From Eubacterium multiforme (lineage in GTDB: Bacteria > Bacillota > Clostridia > Clostridiales > Clostridiaceae): a stretch of 64,000 bases of DNA. Under the pieces are notes generated by a model, which worked only from the letters and a program-made list of their open reading frames with translations, made no database searches and was not told the origin of the DNA. Positions 53,781-64,000 of this stretch are shown in pieces; position 1 is the first letter of the stretch, and each line of letters opens with the position of its first letter. The stretch is from contig NZ_JAUSUF010000002.1 in the NCBI RefSeq assembly GCF_030813415.1, positions 124,001 to 188,000 on the forward strand, given 5' to 3'. The translations under genes and the position numbers were made by a program.

Positions 53781-56465
53781 CTAGTTTAACTTTTTAGCAT
53801 CACTAACTAGTTTATAAAGCTTATTCATAGCTTCAAGAGGATTTAAATTTAATATATCAACTTCTGAAAGTTCTTTTATAAGATTTTCCTTTTCCATAAA
53901 TGTAAAATCTATTTGCATATCACTTTCTTTTACTATAGTTTCTTTTATTTCTTCTTTTTCTATTTCAGTTTTTGAATTATTATCTATAGATACTTCTTCA
54001 CTAATAACTTCTACTTTTTCTATTTTATTTTCTTTTAAATCTTTTTCTTCATTTAACCTATGAGTGTTAGTTCCTTCAAGTTCATTTAATATCTCTCTAG
54101 CTCTATTTATAACATCCTCAGGAAGTCCTGCAAGCTTTGCAACTTCAATACCATAAGATTCATCTGCTCCACCTTCTATAATCTTTCTTAAGAAAATTAT
54201 AGTATTATCTAACTCTTTTACGGCAACAGAATAATTTTTAACTCCATCTATTTTTCCTTCAAGTTTTGTTAATTCATGATAGTGAGTTGCAAATAATGTT
54301 TTACATTTTAAATTATTATTTTTTGATATATATTCAATAACAGACCAAGCTATACTTAATCCATCATAAGTTGAAGTACCTCTTCCAACTTCATCTAATA
54401 AAACTAAACTATTTGAAGTTGCATTTTTTAAGATATTTGATACTTCCCACATTTCTACCATAAATGTAGATTTTCCTCCAGCTAAGTCATCAGATGCACC
54501 TATTCTTGTAAAAATTTTATCACATATTGAAATATTAGCACTTTTTGCTGGAACAAAGGAACCAATTTGAGCCATTAATGTAATTAAGGCTACTTGTCTC
54601 ATATAGGTTGATTTACCAGCCATATTAGGTCCTGTTATTAAAAGTAATCTATTATCCTCTTTATTTAATAAAGTATCATTAGATACAAATTCTCCTCTTC
54701 CAATTACCTTTTCAACTACTGGATGTCTTCCTTCATTAATATCTATAATACCTTCTTCATTTACTATTGGTTTAACGTAGTCATTTTCAAGAGCAATTAA
54801 TGCTAAAGTAGATAAAGAGTCTAAGTTACCTATTATTTTAGCACTTCTTTTTAATCTTGCAATTTCATTTGAAACTTTATTTCTAATATCTAAGAATATA
54901 GAATATTCAAGATTAATTAGCTTTTCTTCTGCACCTAAAATTTTATCTTCCATTTCCTTTAGTTCTTGTGTTATAAATCTTTCAGAATTTGCAAGAGTTT
55001 GCTTTCTTATGTATCTACCTTCAGGTATTGATCCATAATTTGCCCTTCGTATTTCAATGTAATAACCGAATACTTTATTGTAACCAACCTTTAATGATTT
55101 TATTCCAGTAAACTCTCTTTCACTATTTTCTAAAGAGGCAATCCATTCCTTTCCATGAAGTTTTGCACGTCTAAGTTCATCAACTTCAGGTGAGTATCCA
55201 TCTTTAATTATATTTCCTTCTTTTACACTTATAGATGGATCATCTAATATAGAGTTAAATAATAGTTCTTTTAAATCTTCTAATACATCTAAGTTTTCAT
55301 AATAATCTTTTAATATGTCTGAAGAAGTTTTTGATAATATTTCTTTTATGTATGGAAGTTTACTTAAAGAAGTTCTAAGGGATACCATATCCTTTCCATT
55401 AACATTTCCATTTGCTATTTTACCAACTATTCTTTCTATATCATATATATCCTTAAGGGCAGTTTTTATATCTTCATTTAATTCAATAGATAAATAAAGC
55501 TCCTCTACTCCATTTAATCTTCTTTCTATTTCTTGTTTAGATATAAGAGGTTCATCTATCCATTTTCTTAAAACTCTCCCTCCCATAGAAGTAGAGGTTT
55601 TATCCATAACCCAAAGAAGAGAACCTTTTTTACTTTTTTCTCTTATACTTTCAGTAAGTTCTAAGTTTCTTCTAGAGTTACCGTCTATTGTCATATAATT
55701 TACAATATTATATCTTTCAATAAAATTTATATTTGCAAGACTAATTTTTTGAGTTTCAAAAATATATTTTAAAAGTATTTTACAAGCTGTTTTACTTTCA
55801 TCACTTAATTCTAAAATTGAGTTTTCTCCAAATTGTTCTACTAAGTCCTCATCAGTAACTTTAAAAGCATTTAAATCTTTTTTTGTTAAAAGTGCATTAG
55901 TATATCCTTCTAGTTCATTAATAAATTTCTCATTAGTATTTATATCTATAATTATTTCTTTTGGATTTACTTTTGTTATTTCATCAAATAAAGTGCTCTT
56001 TAAAGAAGTGAAGGATGTTGTTTTAAATTCACCAGTACTTATATCAGTAAGAGCAAGACCTATATTATTACTTCCTTCATAAATTGCTAAAAGATAAGTA
56101 TTAGAATCATTCTCATTATTATTATCAACATAAGTTCCTGGAGTAATTACTTTTATTACATCCCTTTTTACTAATCCCTTTGCAACACTTGGATCTTCTA
56201 CTTGTTCGCATATTGCAACTTTATAGCCTTTATTAATAAGTCTTGATATATATGATGCAGAGGCGTGGAATGGAATACCACACATTGGAGCTCTATCTTC
56301 TAATCCACAATCTCTACCTGTTAAAACTAATTCTAATTCTCTAGATGCAGTTTTTGCATCATCAAAGAACATTTCATAAAAATCTCCTAATCTAAAAAAT
56401 AATATACAATCATTATATTTATCCTTTATTTCAAAGTATTGTTTCATCATAGGGGTTAAACCCAT
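53781..56465 (-). CDS. mutS: DNA mismatch repair protein MutS
   Basis: 894 residues. The N-terminal mismatch-binding segment [13 protein letters not shown] carries the Phe-x-Glu motif. The connector, lever and clamp domains follow, then the ATPase with Walker [10 protein letters not shown] and Walker [18 protein letters not shown] Glu/Lys-rich stretch (about 795-850) precedes the C-terminal tetramer region. It recognises mismatches and recruits MutL. GAGGTG precedes the ATG. It is the first gene of the mutS-mutL-miaA-hfq run. Confidence 0.95.
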   Translation of the reverse strand: MGLTPMMKQYFEIKDKYNDCILFFRLGDFYEMFFDDAKTASRELELVLTGRDCGLEDRAPMCGIPFHASASYISRLINKGYKVAICEQVEDPSVAKGLVKRDVIKVITPGTYVDNNNENDSNTYLLAIYEGSNNIGLALTDISTGEFKTTSFTSLKSTLFDEITKVNPKEIIIDINTNEKFINELEGYTNALLTKKDLNAFKVTDEDLVEQFGENSILELSDESKTACKILLKYIFETQKISLANINFIERYNIVNYMTIDGNSRRNLELTESIREKSKKGSLLWVMDKTSTSMGGRVLRKWIDEPLISKQEIERRLNGVEELYLSIELNEDIKTALKDIYDIERIVGKIANGNVNGKDMVSLRTSLSKLPYIKEILSKTSSDILKDYYENLDVLEDLKELLFNSILDDPSISVKEGNIIKDGYSPEVDELRRAKLHGKEWIASLENSEREFTGIKSLKVGYNKVFGYYIEIRRANYGSIPEGRYIRKQTLANSERFITQELKEMEDKILGAEEKLINLEYSIFLDIRNKVSNEIARLKRSAKIIGNLDSLSTLALIALENDYVKPIVNEEGIIDINEGRHPVVEKVIGRGEFVSNDTLLNKEDNRLLLITGPNMAGKSTYMRQVALITLMAQIGSFVPAKSANISICDKIFTRIGASDDLAGGKSTFMVEMWEVSNILKNATSNSLVLLDEVGRGTSTYDGLSIAWSVIEYISKNNNLKCKTLFATHYHELTKLEGKIDGVKNYSVAVKELDNTIIFLRKIIEGGADESYGIEVAKLAGLPEDVINRAREILNELEGTNTHRLNEEKDLKENKIEKVEVISEEVSIDNNSKTEIEKEEIKETIVKESDMQIDFTFMEKENLIKELSEVDILNLNPLEAMNKLYKLVSDAKKLN

Positions 56466-56675
56466 ATATGTTCACCTCACTTAACCTTTTTAAATTAACC
56501 CTTTTAAACACAGGGTTAAATAATTTTTATCTATTATAATTATTTTATTAACTTTTTTCATCAAAAATTTTATATATACTTATTGAAGTATAACATAAAA
56601 TTTTAATTGAATAAACTATAAGTCTCCTATAATAAATGAACAAAATTATCACTATAAATAAACTTTCATAATTGC

Positions 56676-56720
56676 AAAAAGAGCTATATACTAATTTAAT
56701 GTAGTACATAGCTCTTTTTT
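56676..56720. terminator. Terminator after the SNF2 helicase gene
   Basis: AAAAAGAGCTAT (56676-56687) pairs with ATAGCTCTTTTT (56708-56719). On the minus strand it ends the helicase transcript. Confidence 0.8.
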
Positions 56721-56725
56721 AATAT

Positions 56726-59700
56726 TTAATCCCTATCAAATAATTTAAATATTGCATCCTTTGAAAGATTACTAAAAGCCATATTACTTAAAGAATCTTC
56801 TCCTATTAAATTTTCAATAACTTCTTTCTTCTTTTCTTGAAGATTTATTATTTTTTCTTCAATAGTTCCCTCTGAAATTAACTTTATAACTTCAACAACA
56901 TTTTTTTGTCCTATTCTATGGGCTCTATCAGTAGCTTGTTCTTCAACTGCTGGATTCCACCAGGGATCAAAATGTATAACTATATCTGCACTTGTAAGAT
57001 TTAAACCTGTTCCTCCTGCTTTTAAAGAAATTAAAAATACATTGGTTAAGTCATTGTTAAATTTATTTACTAATTCTTGCCTTTTACATGATTTAATAGA
57101 ACCATCTATATAATAATAACTTAAATCATTAACTCTTAGTAGTTCTTTAATTTTTGATAATACAGAAGTAAACTGAGAAAATATAAGTACTTTATGATTA
57201 TTTTCTATCATATCAGTTAGAAGTTCCATTAAGGCTTCAAACTTTCCACTTCCACCTTTATAGCTTTCCATAACTAAGGAAGGGTCTAAACATATTTGTC
57301 TAAGCTTAGTTATATATGATAATATTTCAATTTTACTATTATTAAATTCGTCATTTTTAACCTTATCTTCAATAATGTCATTTACATATTTAGCATAGCT
57401 TGCATATACCTTTTTTTGTTCCTTTGTCATATCTATACTTATTACTTTTTCAATTTTATCTGGTAATTCATTTAATACATCTTTTTTTAATCTTCTAAGT
57501 ATAAAGGGAGATATTAACATTTGAAGCTCTTTAATAATAACCTCATCTTCTTCTAAGGCTCTATTATAGCGTGAATTAAATCTATCTTTACTATATAAAA
57601 ATCCTGGCATTATAAAATCAAAAATTGACCAAAGCTCCATTAAATTATTTTCCATTGGTGTTCCTGTTAATGCAAATTTGCTTTTAGCATTTATTTTTTT
57701 ACAGGCTTTAGTATTTTTAGCTAGTGGATTTTTAATATACTGAGCTTCATCTAAAAAGCAAATATCAAAGGATACTTTATCATATAATAAGGTATCTATT
57801 CTTAATAAATTATAAGTAGTTAATATTACATCATATTTATCAATATTTTTAATTAACTCACATCTTGATTTTTTACTTCCATTTACAATTGCAACTTTTA
57901 AATTTGGAGCAAATTTTAAAAATTCATCTCTCCAATTATATATTAAAGAAGTTGGAGCAACAATTAAAGATTTTGAACCTTTATTAGATAAAATAAAACT
58001 TATAGCTTGTATTGTCTTACCAAGTCCCATTTCATCCCCAAGAATACCTCCAAAACCTAAGGAGTATAAATCATTAAACCATTTTAAACCACTTATTTGA
58101 TAATCTCTAAGTTCTGCCTTTAAATCCTTTGGAACTAAAGTTTTATTAGATGATATATTGTCTAATTTTTTAGTTATATCCTGTAGTAAGTTGTTTCCAT
58201 TAAACTCTCCAAACAATTTATTTAATTTTAAATTAGCATAAATTGCTTTATTTGCACTAAATTCCACTTCATTTGTATTTATTTTCTCTTCACTTAATGT
58301 ATCAATAATTCTTAAAAGTTCTTTGTTTTGAATTTCTTCTAAATCAATAAATTCTCCATTTTCCAGTCTATAATATTTTTTATTATCTTTAAAACTTTTT
58401 AAAATATTATAAAATTCTTCTTCTGAAATATTTGATACAGAATATCTAAAATTAAAATAATTTTCTTTTCCTCTTCTTACATCTACATTAAATTTATTTT
58501 TATCTAAGGAAACAATACCTTTAAATTTTTCAGAATAAAATACTTCTCCAATATCTTGAAGAATATTTATATTGTTTTTAAAAAAATCAAATATATATTC
58601 GTCTTCTTTATAGAAGGTAAATATATTACTATTATCAACTCTTTCTATACCAAGATTTTTTAATAAATTTATTACTTCCTCTTCTTTTTTAGTATCTCTA
58701 TAAATAAACTTATCTTTTATATTATCAAATATATTAAATTCAAATTCTCCATAAACAACATTTAACTTTAATATTATTGAAGTTTCTCTATCAAAATAAA
58801 ATTTAAATTTAACTGAAGAAACAACTATATTTTTAGAAATACTTTTGTCTAATATTACTGTATTTGAAACTTTCCTTAAACTTGGAATAAGCTCTTTATA
58901 CACTCTATCCTTTTGATGTTCTAAAAATTTAATCTCATCTGTATTTAAAAATACTTTAATAAAGTTAGATAACCTTTCACACTGATCCATAGATGGAAGA
59001 TATATTATTGTATCATATAAGAATACATCACCATTTCCACTTAAATCTTCTGGTATTCCTCTTAAAAGCTTTAACTTAATATTGTTATTTTTTTCTGATA
59101 ATTCAATTGGAAGAGGAATATCCTCCTCTATAATTTCACTTTCAATTTTTCTAGCATAAAAACCATTATTTAAATAAACCCTATTATTTTTAATAATTTC
59201 AAAAAAATTTCTAATCATACCATTTGGTATCCAAATTTCTTTACCATTTACATATCTATCTTGACTTCTTTTAAAATTATTTGAGTTTATATCTATATTT
59301 TTTAAAACTTCAATAAATTTAAATAATCGTATATCTTCATAAGATAGTTTTTGCCTTTTAATATCAAAGGTGAAATCTTTACTATATTTAATTGGAACTT
59401 CATTATATTTATTAACTAAAAACATATTTATATCTTTAATTAAATACATTTTTGAAGGTTTTATACCTATTCTAAATTCAGCACCAATTTTATTTGACCA
59501 GGAATTTTTATTTATATAAACATCAATTCTTAAATTATCTTTATAGTTATCACCTAATAAAATATCTAAAGTATCTGTAGAATTTTTTGATTTTAATTTA
59601 TTATCTATATTTGTATTTAATTGTTTCTTTAAAATATCATCATCACTAAGTTTCTCTAAAAACCTATAAAAGGATGCACACAAATGTTTACATGCATAAT

Positions 59701-59974
59701 TATGTTTAGTAATTTCGTTTTTTTCGAAGTCCTTGCAAGTACATTTTGTATTTAAAACTTCATATGTATTTGAGTTTATATGAAGGTTACAATTATATTT
59801 ACTATAAAGATTTTCTGAAATAACACTTGTATCTATAGTAATTTCTCCTGTATTTTCAGAAAAAGAATAATTTATATCTTCAATTAAATCATTATTTAAA
59901 ACTCTCATACCATCAGAAAGATTTTTAGTGCTAACACTTTTATTAAAACCCTCTATAAAATTCTGCTTAATCAT
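56726..59974 (-). CDS. SWIM zinc-finger SNF2-family helicase/ATPase
   Basis: 1082 residues. An N-terminal SWIM zinc finger (CTCKDF then ACKHLCAS, at about 54-83) is followed by a long bacterial SNF2-associated region (about 100-600). The SNF2 helicase core comes last, with Walker A EMGLGKTIQA, the DEAQ box CFLDEAQYIKN, LTGTPMENNLMELWS, and motif VI ATDRAHRIGQ. It is a double-stranded DNA translocase expected to remodel protein-DNA complexes; its partners are unknown. ATG 59974 follows GAGGGTG. Monocistronic between terminators. Confidence 0.9.
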   Translation of the reverse strand: MIKQNFIEGFNKSVSTKNLSDGMRVLNNDLIEDINYSFSENTGEITIDTSVISENLYSKYNCNLHINSNTYEVLNTKCTCKDFEKNEITKHNYACKHLCASFYRFLEKLSDDDILKKQLNTNIDNKLKSKNSTDTLDILLGDNYKDNLRIDVYINKNSWSNKIGAEFRIGIKPSKMYLIKDINMFLVNKYNEVPIKYSKDFTFDIKRQKLSYEDIRLFKFIEVLKNIDINSNNFKRSQDRYVNGKEIWIPNGMIRNFFEIIKNNRVYLNNGFYARKIESEIIEEDIPLPIELSEKNNNIKLKLLRGIPEDLSGNGDVFLYDTIIYLPSMDQCERLSNFIKVFLNTDEIKFLEHQKDRVYKELIPSLRKVSNTVILDKSISKNIVVSSVKFKFYFDRETSIILKLNVVYGEFEFNIFDNIKDKFIYRDTKKEEEVINLLKNLGIERVDNSNIFTFYKEDEYIFDFFKNNINILQDIGEVFYSEKFKGIVSLDKNKFNVDVRRGKENYFNFRYSVSNISEEEFYNILKSFKDNKKYYRLENGEFIDLEEIQNKELLRIIDTLSEEKINTNEVEFSANKAIYANLKLNKLFGEFNGNNLLQDITKKLDNISSNKTLVPKDLKAELRDYQISGLKWFNDLYSLGFGGILGDEMGLGKTIQAISFILSNKGSKSLIVAPTSLIYNWRDEFLKFAPNLKVAIVNGSKKSRCELIKNIDKYDVILTTYNLLRIDTLLYDKVSFDICFLDEAQYIKNPLAKNTKACKKINAKSKFALTGTPMENNLMELWSIFDFIMPGFLYSKDRFNSRYNRALEEDEVIIKELQMLISPFILRRLKKDVLNELPDKIEKVISIDMTKEQKKVYASYAKYVNDIIEDKVKNDEFNNSKIEILSYITKLRQICLDPSLVMESYKGGSGKFEALMELLTDMIENNHKVLIFSQFTSVLSKIKELLRVNDLSYYYIDGSIKSCKRQELVNKFNNDLTNVFLISLKAGGTGLNLTSADIVIHFDPWWNPAVEEQATDRAHRIGQKNVVEVIKLISEGTIEEKIINLQEKKKEVIENLIGEDSLSNMAFSNLSKDAIFKLFDRD

Positions 59975-60051
59975 CAAATTTTCACCCTCATTACATAATT
60001 ATATCCATAGCATAAATTAAAATTTAATTATATGCAAGAGTTTATAAAATT

Positions 60052-60082
60052 AAAGGATAGCTAAAACTAAAGCTATCCTTTA
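60052..60082 (-). terminator. Terminator after miaB
   Basis: AAAGGATAGCT (60052-60062) pairs with AGCTATCCTTT (60071-60081), with A/T-rich flanks. Confidence 0.75.
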
Positions 60083-60094
60083 TATATTATTATT

Positions 60095-61459
60095 TTAAAT
60101 TAATTCTCCTATTAATGAGAAAGGTTGTGCTCTAACTACTTTTAAGTTAACTAAAGTTCCAACTAATGATTCATCACCTGAGAAATTAACTAATCTTCCA
60201 TTTCTAGTTCTTCCCATTAACTTTGTTTCATCATTTTTACTATGACCTTCAACTAATACTTCAACTATTTTACCTTCATACTTCTTATTTGAAGCAATAA
60301 CATTTTTATTTACAGCTTCAACTAGTCTATTAAATCTTTCATGTTTAACATCATCTGGAACTTGATTTTCCATCCTATCTGCTGGCGTATGATTTCTTCT
60401 TGAATATATAAAAGTAAAAGCTGAATCATAACCTACTTCATTTACTAGGCTTAATGTATCTTCAAAATCTTCTTCTGTTTCTCCAGGGAAACCTACAATA
60501 ATATCTGTTGTTATTGCTACATCTGGAATTTCCTTTTTGATTTTATTAATTAGATACATATATCTTTCTCTATCATAATGTCTATTCATTTCTTTTAATA
60601 TTCTATCTGATCCACTTTGAACTGGTAAATGTACTTGTTCACAAAGCTTATCACATTCTTTAATTGCAGTTATTACATCTTCATTTAAGTCTTTAGGATG
60701 AGAAGTCATAAATCTAACTCTCTCTAAACCACTAACTTCATTTATCATTCTAAGTAACTTTGCAAAGTCTACATCTTCTTCTAAGCCTTTTCCATAAGAA
60801 TTAACATTTTGACCTAAAAGAGTAACTTCTTTATATCCTTTAGCTACAAGATCATTAACTTCCTTTAGTATATCAGAAGGTTTTCTACTTCTTTCTCTTC
60901 CTCTAACATATGGAACTATACAGTATGTACAAAAGTTATTGCAGCCATACATAATTGTTACATATGCTTTAGTTGAGCTTTCTCTATCTACAGGAATTCC
61001 TTCTATTATTTCAGTTTCTTTATCAAATATTTCTTTAACCTGTACACCTTCACTTTTAACTCTATGTAAGTATTCAGGGAATTTATATGAATTATGTGTT
61101 CCAAATATAATATCTACAAATGGGAAAGTTTTTAATATTTTATCTGCCATTCCCTTTTGTTGCATCATACATCCACATATACCTATTATTAAATCTGGAT
61201 TTTCTGCCTTACGTTTTTTTAATGCTCCTAAATTACCAAAAACTTTATTTTCAGCATTTTCTCTTACACAGCATGTATTAAAAATTATTATTGATGCATC
61301 ATCTATATTTTCTGTTCTTGTATAGCCTATTCTTTTAAGCATTCCAGAAAGTTTTTCTGAATCTTCTTCATTCATTTGACATCCAAATGTAGAAATAAAA
61401 AAGTGTTGTCCTTTGTTTTTTTCTATGTTATTTTCAATATTTTTTATATCAAAATTCAT
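60095..61459 (-). CDS. miaB: tRNA-2-methylthio-N6-isopentenyladenosine synthase MiaB
   Basis: 454 residues. The UPF0004 domain holds three cluster-binding Cys ([22 protein letters not shown]). The radical SAM domain has [19 protein letters not shown] (CX3CX2C) and the C-terminal TRAM domain runs from about 385. It methylthiolates i6A37 made by MiaA. GGAGG precedes the ATG on the minus strand. Confidence 0.95.
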   Translation of the reverse strand: MNFDIKNIENNIEKNKGQHFFISTFGCQMNEEDSEKLSGMLKRIGYTRTENIDDASIIIFNTCCVRENAENKVFGNLGALKKRKAENPDLIIGICGCMMQQKGMADKILKTFPFVDIIFGTHNSYKFPEYLHRVKSEGVQVKEIFDKETEIIEGIPVDRESSTKAYVTIMYGCNNFCTYCIVPYVRGRERSRKPSDILKEVNDLVAKGYKEVTLLGQNVNSYGKGLEEDVDFAKLLRMINEVSGLERVRFMTSHPKDLNEDVITAIKECDKLCEQVHLPVQSGSDRILKEMNRHYDRERYMYLINKIKKEIPDVAITTDIIVGFPGETEEDFEDTLSLVNEVGYDSAFTFIYSRRNHTPADRMENQVPDDVKHERFNRLVEAVNKNVIASNKKYEGKIVEVLVEGHSKNDETKLMGRTRNGRLVNFSGDESLVGTLVNLKVVRAQPFSLIGELI

Positions 61460-61531
61460 TCCGTTTCCTCCAAAATATTAATATGTTTTATAATACACTT
61501 TAAATATTATAGCATATATAATATAAAAATA

Positions 61532-61562
61532 AAAAGACTATGTTTTAAAACATAATCCTTTA
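61532..61562 (-). terminator. Possible terminator after the GNAT gene
   Basis: On the minus strand AAGGATTATG can pair imperfectly with CATAGTCTT and is followed by TTTATTTTTATATT. Confidence 0.4.
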
Positions 61563-61603
61563 TTATTGTATAATTAAAGTTTAAAAACTTAAATTTTATA
61601 TTA

Positions 61604-62461
61604 TTAAGATTTAATCCAAGTTGCATAGTAACCAACAAATTTAAAGCCTATTTTACTATAAAGATTTGATGCTTTATAATTTTCATAATCAACACGAATA
61701 TATAAATCTGTTATATTTAAGTTATAAGCAATATTTACAAGATAATTTAAAAGGTATTCTCCATATCCTAGCCCACGATATTCTTTTAATACCCCAAAGT
61801 TAACAATCATATACATATTTTTATTATATACAATTTGCCCATATCCTATTTCTTTATTATCCAATAACATAAATATACATAAGTCCTTTTTATAAAAATC
61901 TTGTTTTTCTTCATATTTTATATCTTTTATTTGAAGAGGAATTCTATCATTGCTATCAAAAATATTATTTTGCAAATTACAACGAAGTGTTTCATCTACA
62001 TCTTTTTTAAAAGTCCTAAAGGAAATTCTCTTATTTTCATATATTTTATGAAAATATACTATGTTTAAATGTAATAGTTTAGTAATCCTTCCCCTTTTAA
62101 AATCATTTGCTAGTAGAATTTTCTTTGTTAAATCATCTTCATATACTTGATAAATTAAAATTTTATTTTGAAATTTATTAAATTCTATTATATTTACATA
62201 TTCCAAAAAATCTTCTTTTATATACAAATCATTTATTACTATAGTATCAACTGTAACTGTTTCATAATAAATATAACCTATATATTTATTATCTAATAAA
62301 ATAAGAGTAACTTTATTTTTATAAAAAAATTTTTTTATAAAATTTAGTTTTTTATAAATATCTACTATATTACATCTATAATTATTAATTTTAGAAAATT
62401 CATCTACTAATTCAATTAAGTTAGAGAAATTTTTACTACTTAATTTCTCATAATATATCAT
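61604..62461 (-). CDS. GNAT-family acetyltransferase
   Basis: 285 residues. The C-terminal GNAT domain has the acetyl-CoA loop EYRGLGYGEYLLNYLVN (motif A) and YSKIGFKFVGYYATW (motif B). The N-terminal half is Lys/Ile/Tyr-rich and looks like a second, degenerate GNAT fold. The substrate is unknown. GGGGTGG precedes the ATG on the minus strand, and a terminator separates it from the ispH-rpsA gene upstream. Confidence 0.75.
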   Translation of the reverse strand: MIYYEKLSSKNFSNLIELVDEFSKINNYRCNIVDIYKKLNFIKKFFYKNKVTLILLDNKYIGYIYYETVTVDTIVINDLYIKEDFLEYVNIIEFNKFQNKILIYQVYEDDLTKKILLANDFKRGRITKLLHLNIVYFHKIYENKRISFRTFKKDVDETLRCNLQNNIFDSNDRIPLQIKDIKYEEKQDFYKKDLCIFMLLDNKEIGYGQIVYNKNMYMIVNFGVLKEYRGLGYGEYLLNYLVNIAYNLNITDLYIRVDYENYKASNLYSKIGFKFVGYYATWIKS

Positions 62462-62493
62462 ATAAAAATATCCACCCCATAAATTATTGTAAA

Positions 62494-62517
62494 ATAACCC
62501 CTATTACTAGGGGTTAT
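62494..62517 (-). terminator. Terminator after ispH-rpsA
   Basis: ATAACCCCT (62494-62502) pairs with AGGGGTTAT (62509-62517); on the minus strand a TTTACAAT tail follows. Confidence 0.7.
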
Positions 62518-62523
62518 AAAGTA

Positions 62524-64000
62524 TTAAACGTCTTTCATACTTAAGCTTATTCTTTTATTTTCTTCATCTACTGATAATATTTTTGCTTTAATTTCTTGAC
62601 CTACTGATAAAACATCTGCTGGATTATCTATTCTATCATGACTTATTTTTGATATATGAACTAATCCATCTAAGCCAGGTTCTAATTCTACAAATGCACC
62701 AAAATCATTTATTCTAACTACTTTTCCAAGAACTATAGATCCTTCTGGATATTTATCAGCTGCATTTTGCCATGGTTCTGGAGTAAGTTCTTTAATGCTA
62801 AGAGATAATTTCTTATTATCTTTATCTAATTCTATAACCTTAACATCAATTATATCTCCACTTTTTAAGTAATCTTCTGCTCTTTTTACATGGTTCCATG
62901 ATATTTGTGATAAATGAATTAATCCATCTACTCCTTCAACTTCTGCAAAAGCACCAAAGTTTGTAAATCTTTTTACTTCAGCCTTTACAATATCTCCAAC
63001 CTTTAGTGAAGTTAAAACTTTCTCTTCATTAGCATTTTTTTCTTCTTCTTGAACTATTCTTCTTGAAGCTACTACTCTTGAAGGGTTTTCTTTATTAAAA
63101 TCTATTAATTTTACAACTAGTGTTTGACCTTTATAAACATCCTTATCATTAACAAATTTTATATCTATTTGAGATGCAGGAACAAATATTCTTATTCCTT
63201 TATAATATCCAACTAATCCTTTTTCTTTAATTTCAGAAATTTTTAATTCAAAGGGTTCATTGTTTTTAAATAAACTTTCTAAGTCATTTATAGTTTCTTC
63301 TTTTTCGTACTCTAATCTTGATAAAACAACAAATCCATTTTCATTATTAAGTTTAATAACCTTAGCCTTTATTACATCCCCAACATTTAATTTTTCTGAA
63401 TATTCCTTTGGATCAACCTTTGCTGTTAATTCTTTAAATGGAATTACTCCGTCTGATTTGTATCCAATAAGTGATACAACAACTTCATCTCTTCCTATTG
63501 ATAAAATTTCTCCTTCAATTTCATCACCTATATGAAATCTTTTGTCCATTTCATTCATTAATTGTAATTGTTCATCATTAATGTTGTTTTCACTTTGCAT
63601 AATATCAATAACCTCCCTAATTATCCAATCTGGTGTTGAAGCACCAGCTGTAATTCCTATCTTTTTAAAATTTTTATTATTTATAAAATTATGTGGTAAT
63701 TCTTTTGAATTTTCAATATGAATTGTATTTTCACAATTGCATTTGGAAATTTGATAAAGTTTAGTTGTATTAGAACTATTTTTACCTCCAACAACAATCA
63801 TGGCATCTACCTCATTTGATAATTCATAAGCACTTTTTTGTCTCACCTCTGTAGCAGAACAAATTGTATTAAATGTAAGAAGATCATCTGCTTTTTTTGA
63901 TAAGTTATCTACTGTATTTTTCCAATTTGCTTCTTTTTCAGTAGTTTGTGAAACAGCACATATTTTATTTGGAATTTCTTTTTTAAATTCACCATCTGGT
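62524..64000 (-). CDS. ispH: IspH-S1 fusion protein (HMBPP reductase / ribosomal S1-like), partial
   Basis: The reading frame continues past the right window edge, so the N terminus is missing. The visible part starts in IspH ([13 protein letters not shown], then [10 protein letters not shown] with an Fe-S ligand Cys, then [16 protein letters not shown] and [15 protein letters not shown]). Four S1 RNA-binding domains follow, for example [20 protein letters not shown] and [20 protein letters not shown]. IspH makes IPP and DMAPP in the MEP pathway; the S1 part resembles ribosomal protein S1. This fusion is known from clostridia. A GTG at 63846 is internal to IspH and not the start. Confidence 0.9.
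   Translation of the reverse strand, partial: PDGEFKKEIPNKICAVSQTTEKEANWKNTVDNLSKKADDLLTFNTICSATEVRQKSAYELSNEVDAMIVVGGKNSSNTTKLYQISKCNCENTIHIENSKELPHNFINNKNFKKIGITAGASTPDWIIREVIDIMQSENNINDEQLQLMNEMDKRFHIGDEIEGEILSIGRDEVVVSLIGYKSDGVIPFKELTAKVDPKEYSEKLNVGDVIKAKVIKLNNENGFVVLSRLEYEKEETINDLESLFKNNEPFELKISEIKEKGLVGYYKGIRIFVPASQIDIKFVNDKDVYKGQTLVVKLIDFNKENPSRVVASRRIVQEEEKNANEEKVLTSLKVGDIVKAEVKRFTNFGAFAEVEGVDGLIHLSQISWNHVKRAEDYLKSGDIIDVKVIELDKDNKKLSLSIKELTPEPWQNAADKYPEGSIVLGKVVRINDFGAFVELEPGLDGLVHISKISHDRIDNPADVLSVGQEIKAKILSVDEENKRISLSMKDV

Noticed and set aside
60939-61325. Plus-strand 128-codon frame inside miaB
   Set aside because: It is antisense to the conserved Cys motifs of MiaB and has no ribosome binding site.
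63846-63848. GTG at 63846 as the start of the S1-domain protein
   Set aside because: The reading frame stays open upstream to the window edge and encodes typical IspH sequence, including a conserved Cys, so the GTG is internal.

Overview
The window is low-GC (estimated by eye at under 30 % G+C), densely coded Firmicute chromosome and reads as Clostridium sensu stricto. The reasons are strong AGGAGG-type ribosome binding sites, many U-tailed intrinsic terminators, the gene order miaB / SNF2 helicase / mutS-mutL-miaA-hfq / lexA, an IspH-S1 fusion protein at the right edge, DhaKLM, PTS operons and paired preQ1 riboswitches. No rRNA, tRNA, IS element, prophage or CRISPR array was seen. I do not name a species.

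Layout. 1-1655: histidyl-tRNA synthetase-like gene behind a leader peptide with three consecutive His codons and an attenuator-type terminator. 1667-8129: acyl-ACP thioesterase (minus), ROK regulator plus HAD phosphatase, M20 amidohydrolase, a Fur-box-controlled ferric-reductase-like membrane protein, and a membrane-anchored Asp-box protein. 8168-12812: RpiR regulator, class II aldolase, PfkB-type kinase and fructose-type PTS (IIBC, IIA), a ketose-phosphate catabolic operon with a cre-like site. 12949-14599: methyltransferase and MscS channel. 14742-16132: preQ1 riboswitch, QueL-like radical SAM protein and QueT (queuosine salvage). 16231-23466: a PrpR-type sigma-54 activator, then a -24/-12 promoter and a five-gene catabolic set (PrpF-family isomerase, LeuC/LeuD-like hydratase, class III CoA transferase, HMG-CoA-lyase-family enzyme). 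Two EamA transporters and an M24 peptidase follow (23504-26629).

26791-40341: assorted housekeeping genes: AIM24-like protein, rhodanese, amino-acid permease, a second preQ1-controlled queT, VanY-type carboxypeptidase, ACT protein and PFL-like UPF0210, exonuclease III, small proteins, UPF0316, isochorismatase-family hydrolase, S66 carboxypeptidase, ABC-F ATPase. 40506-44403: a TROVE-related DUF2828 protein and the PTS-linked dihydroxyacetone kinase dhaKLM. 44404-49155: two LexA-box palindromes near a HExxH protein, an HTH-like reading frame with no start codon, a Xer-type recombinase, a lipoprotein, a Cys-motif protein and autoregulated lexA. 49221-64000 (all minus): Met-gamma-lyase-like PLP protein, hfq, miaA, mutL, mutS, SWIM-SNF2 helicase, miaB, GNAT, ispH-rpsA (cut by the window edge).

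The most notable system is the sigma-54 operon. Taken together its enzymes could isomerise, hydrate, CoA-activate and cleave a branched unsaturated C5 or C6 dicarboxylate (itaconate/citraconate to pyruvate plus acetyl-CoA, or methylitaconate to pyruvate plus propionyl-CoA). This is inference from family assignments. Other points of interest are the His-codon attenuator in front of an aminoacyl-tRNA synthetase, two preQ1 riboswitches with apparently different output mechanisms, LexA boxes not in front of any recognised gene, and the startless HTH frame.
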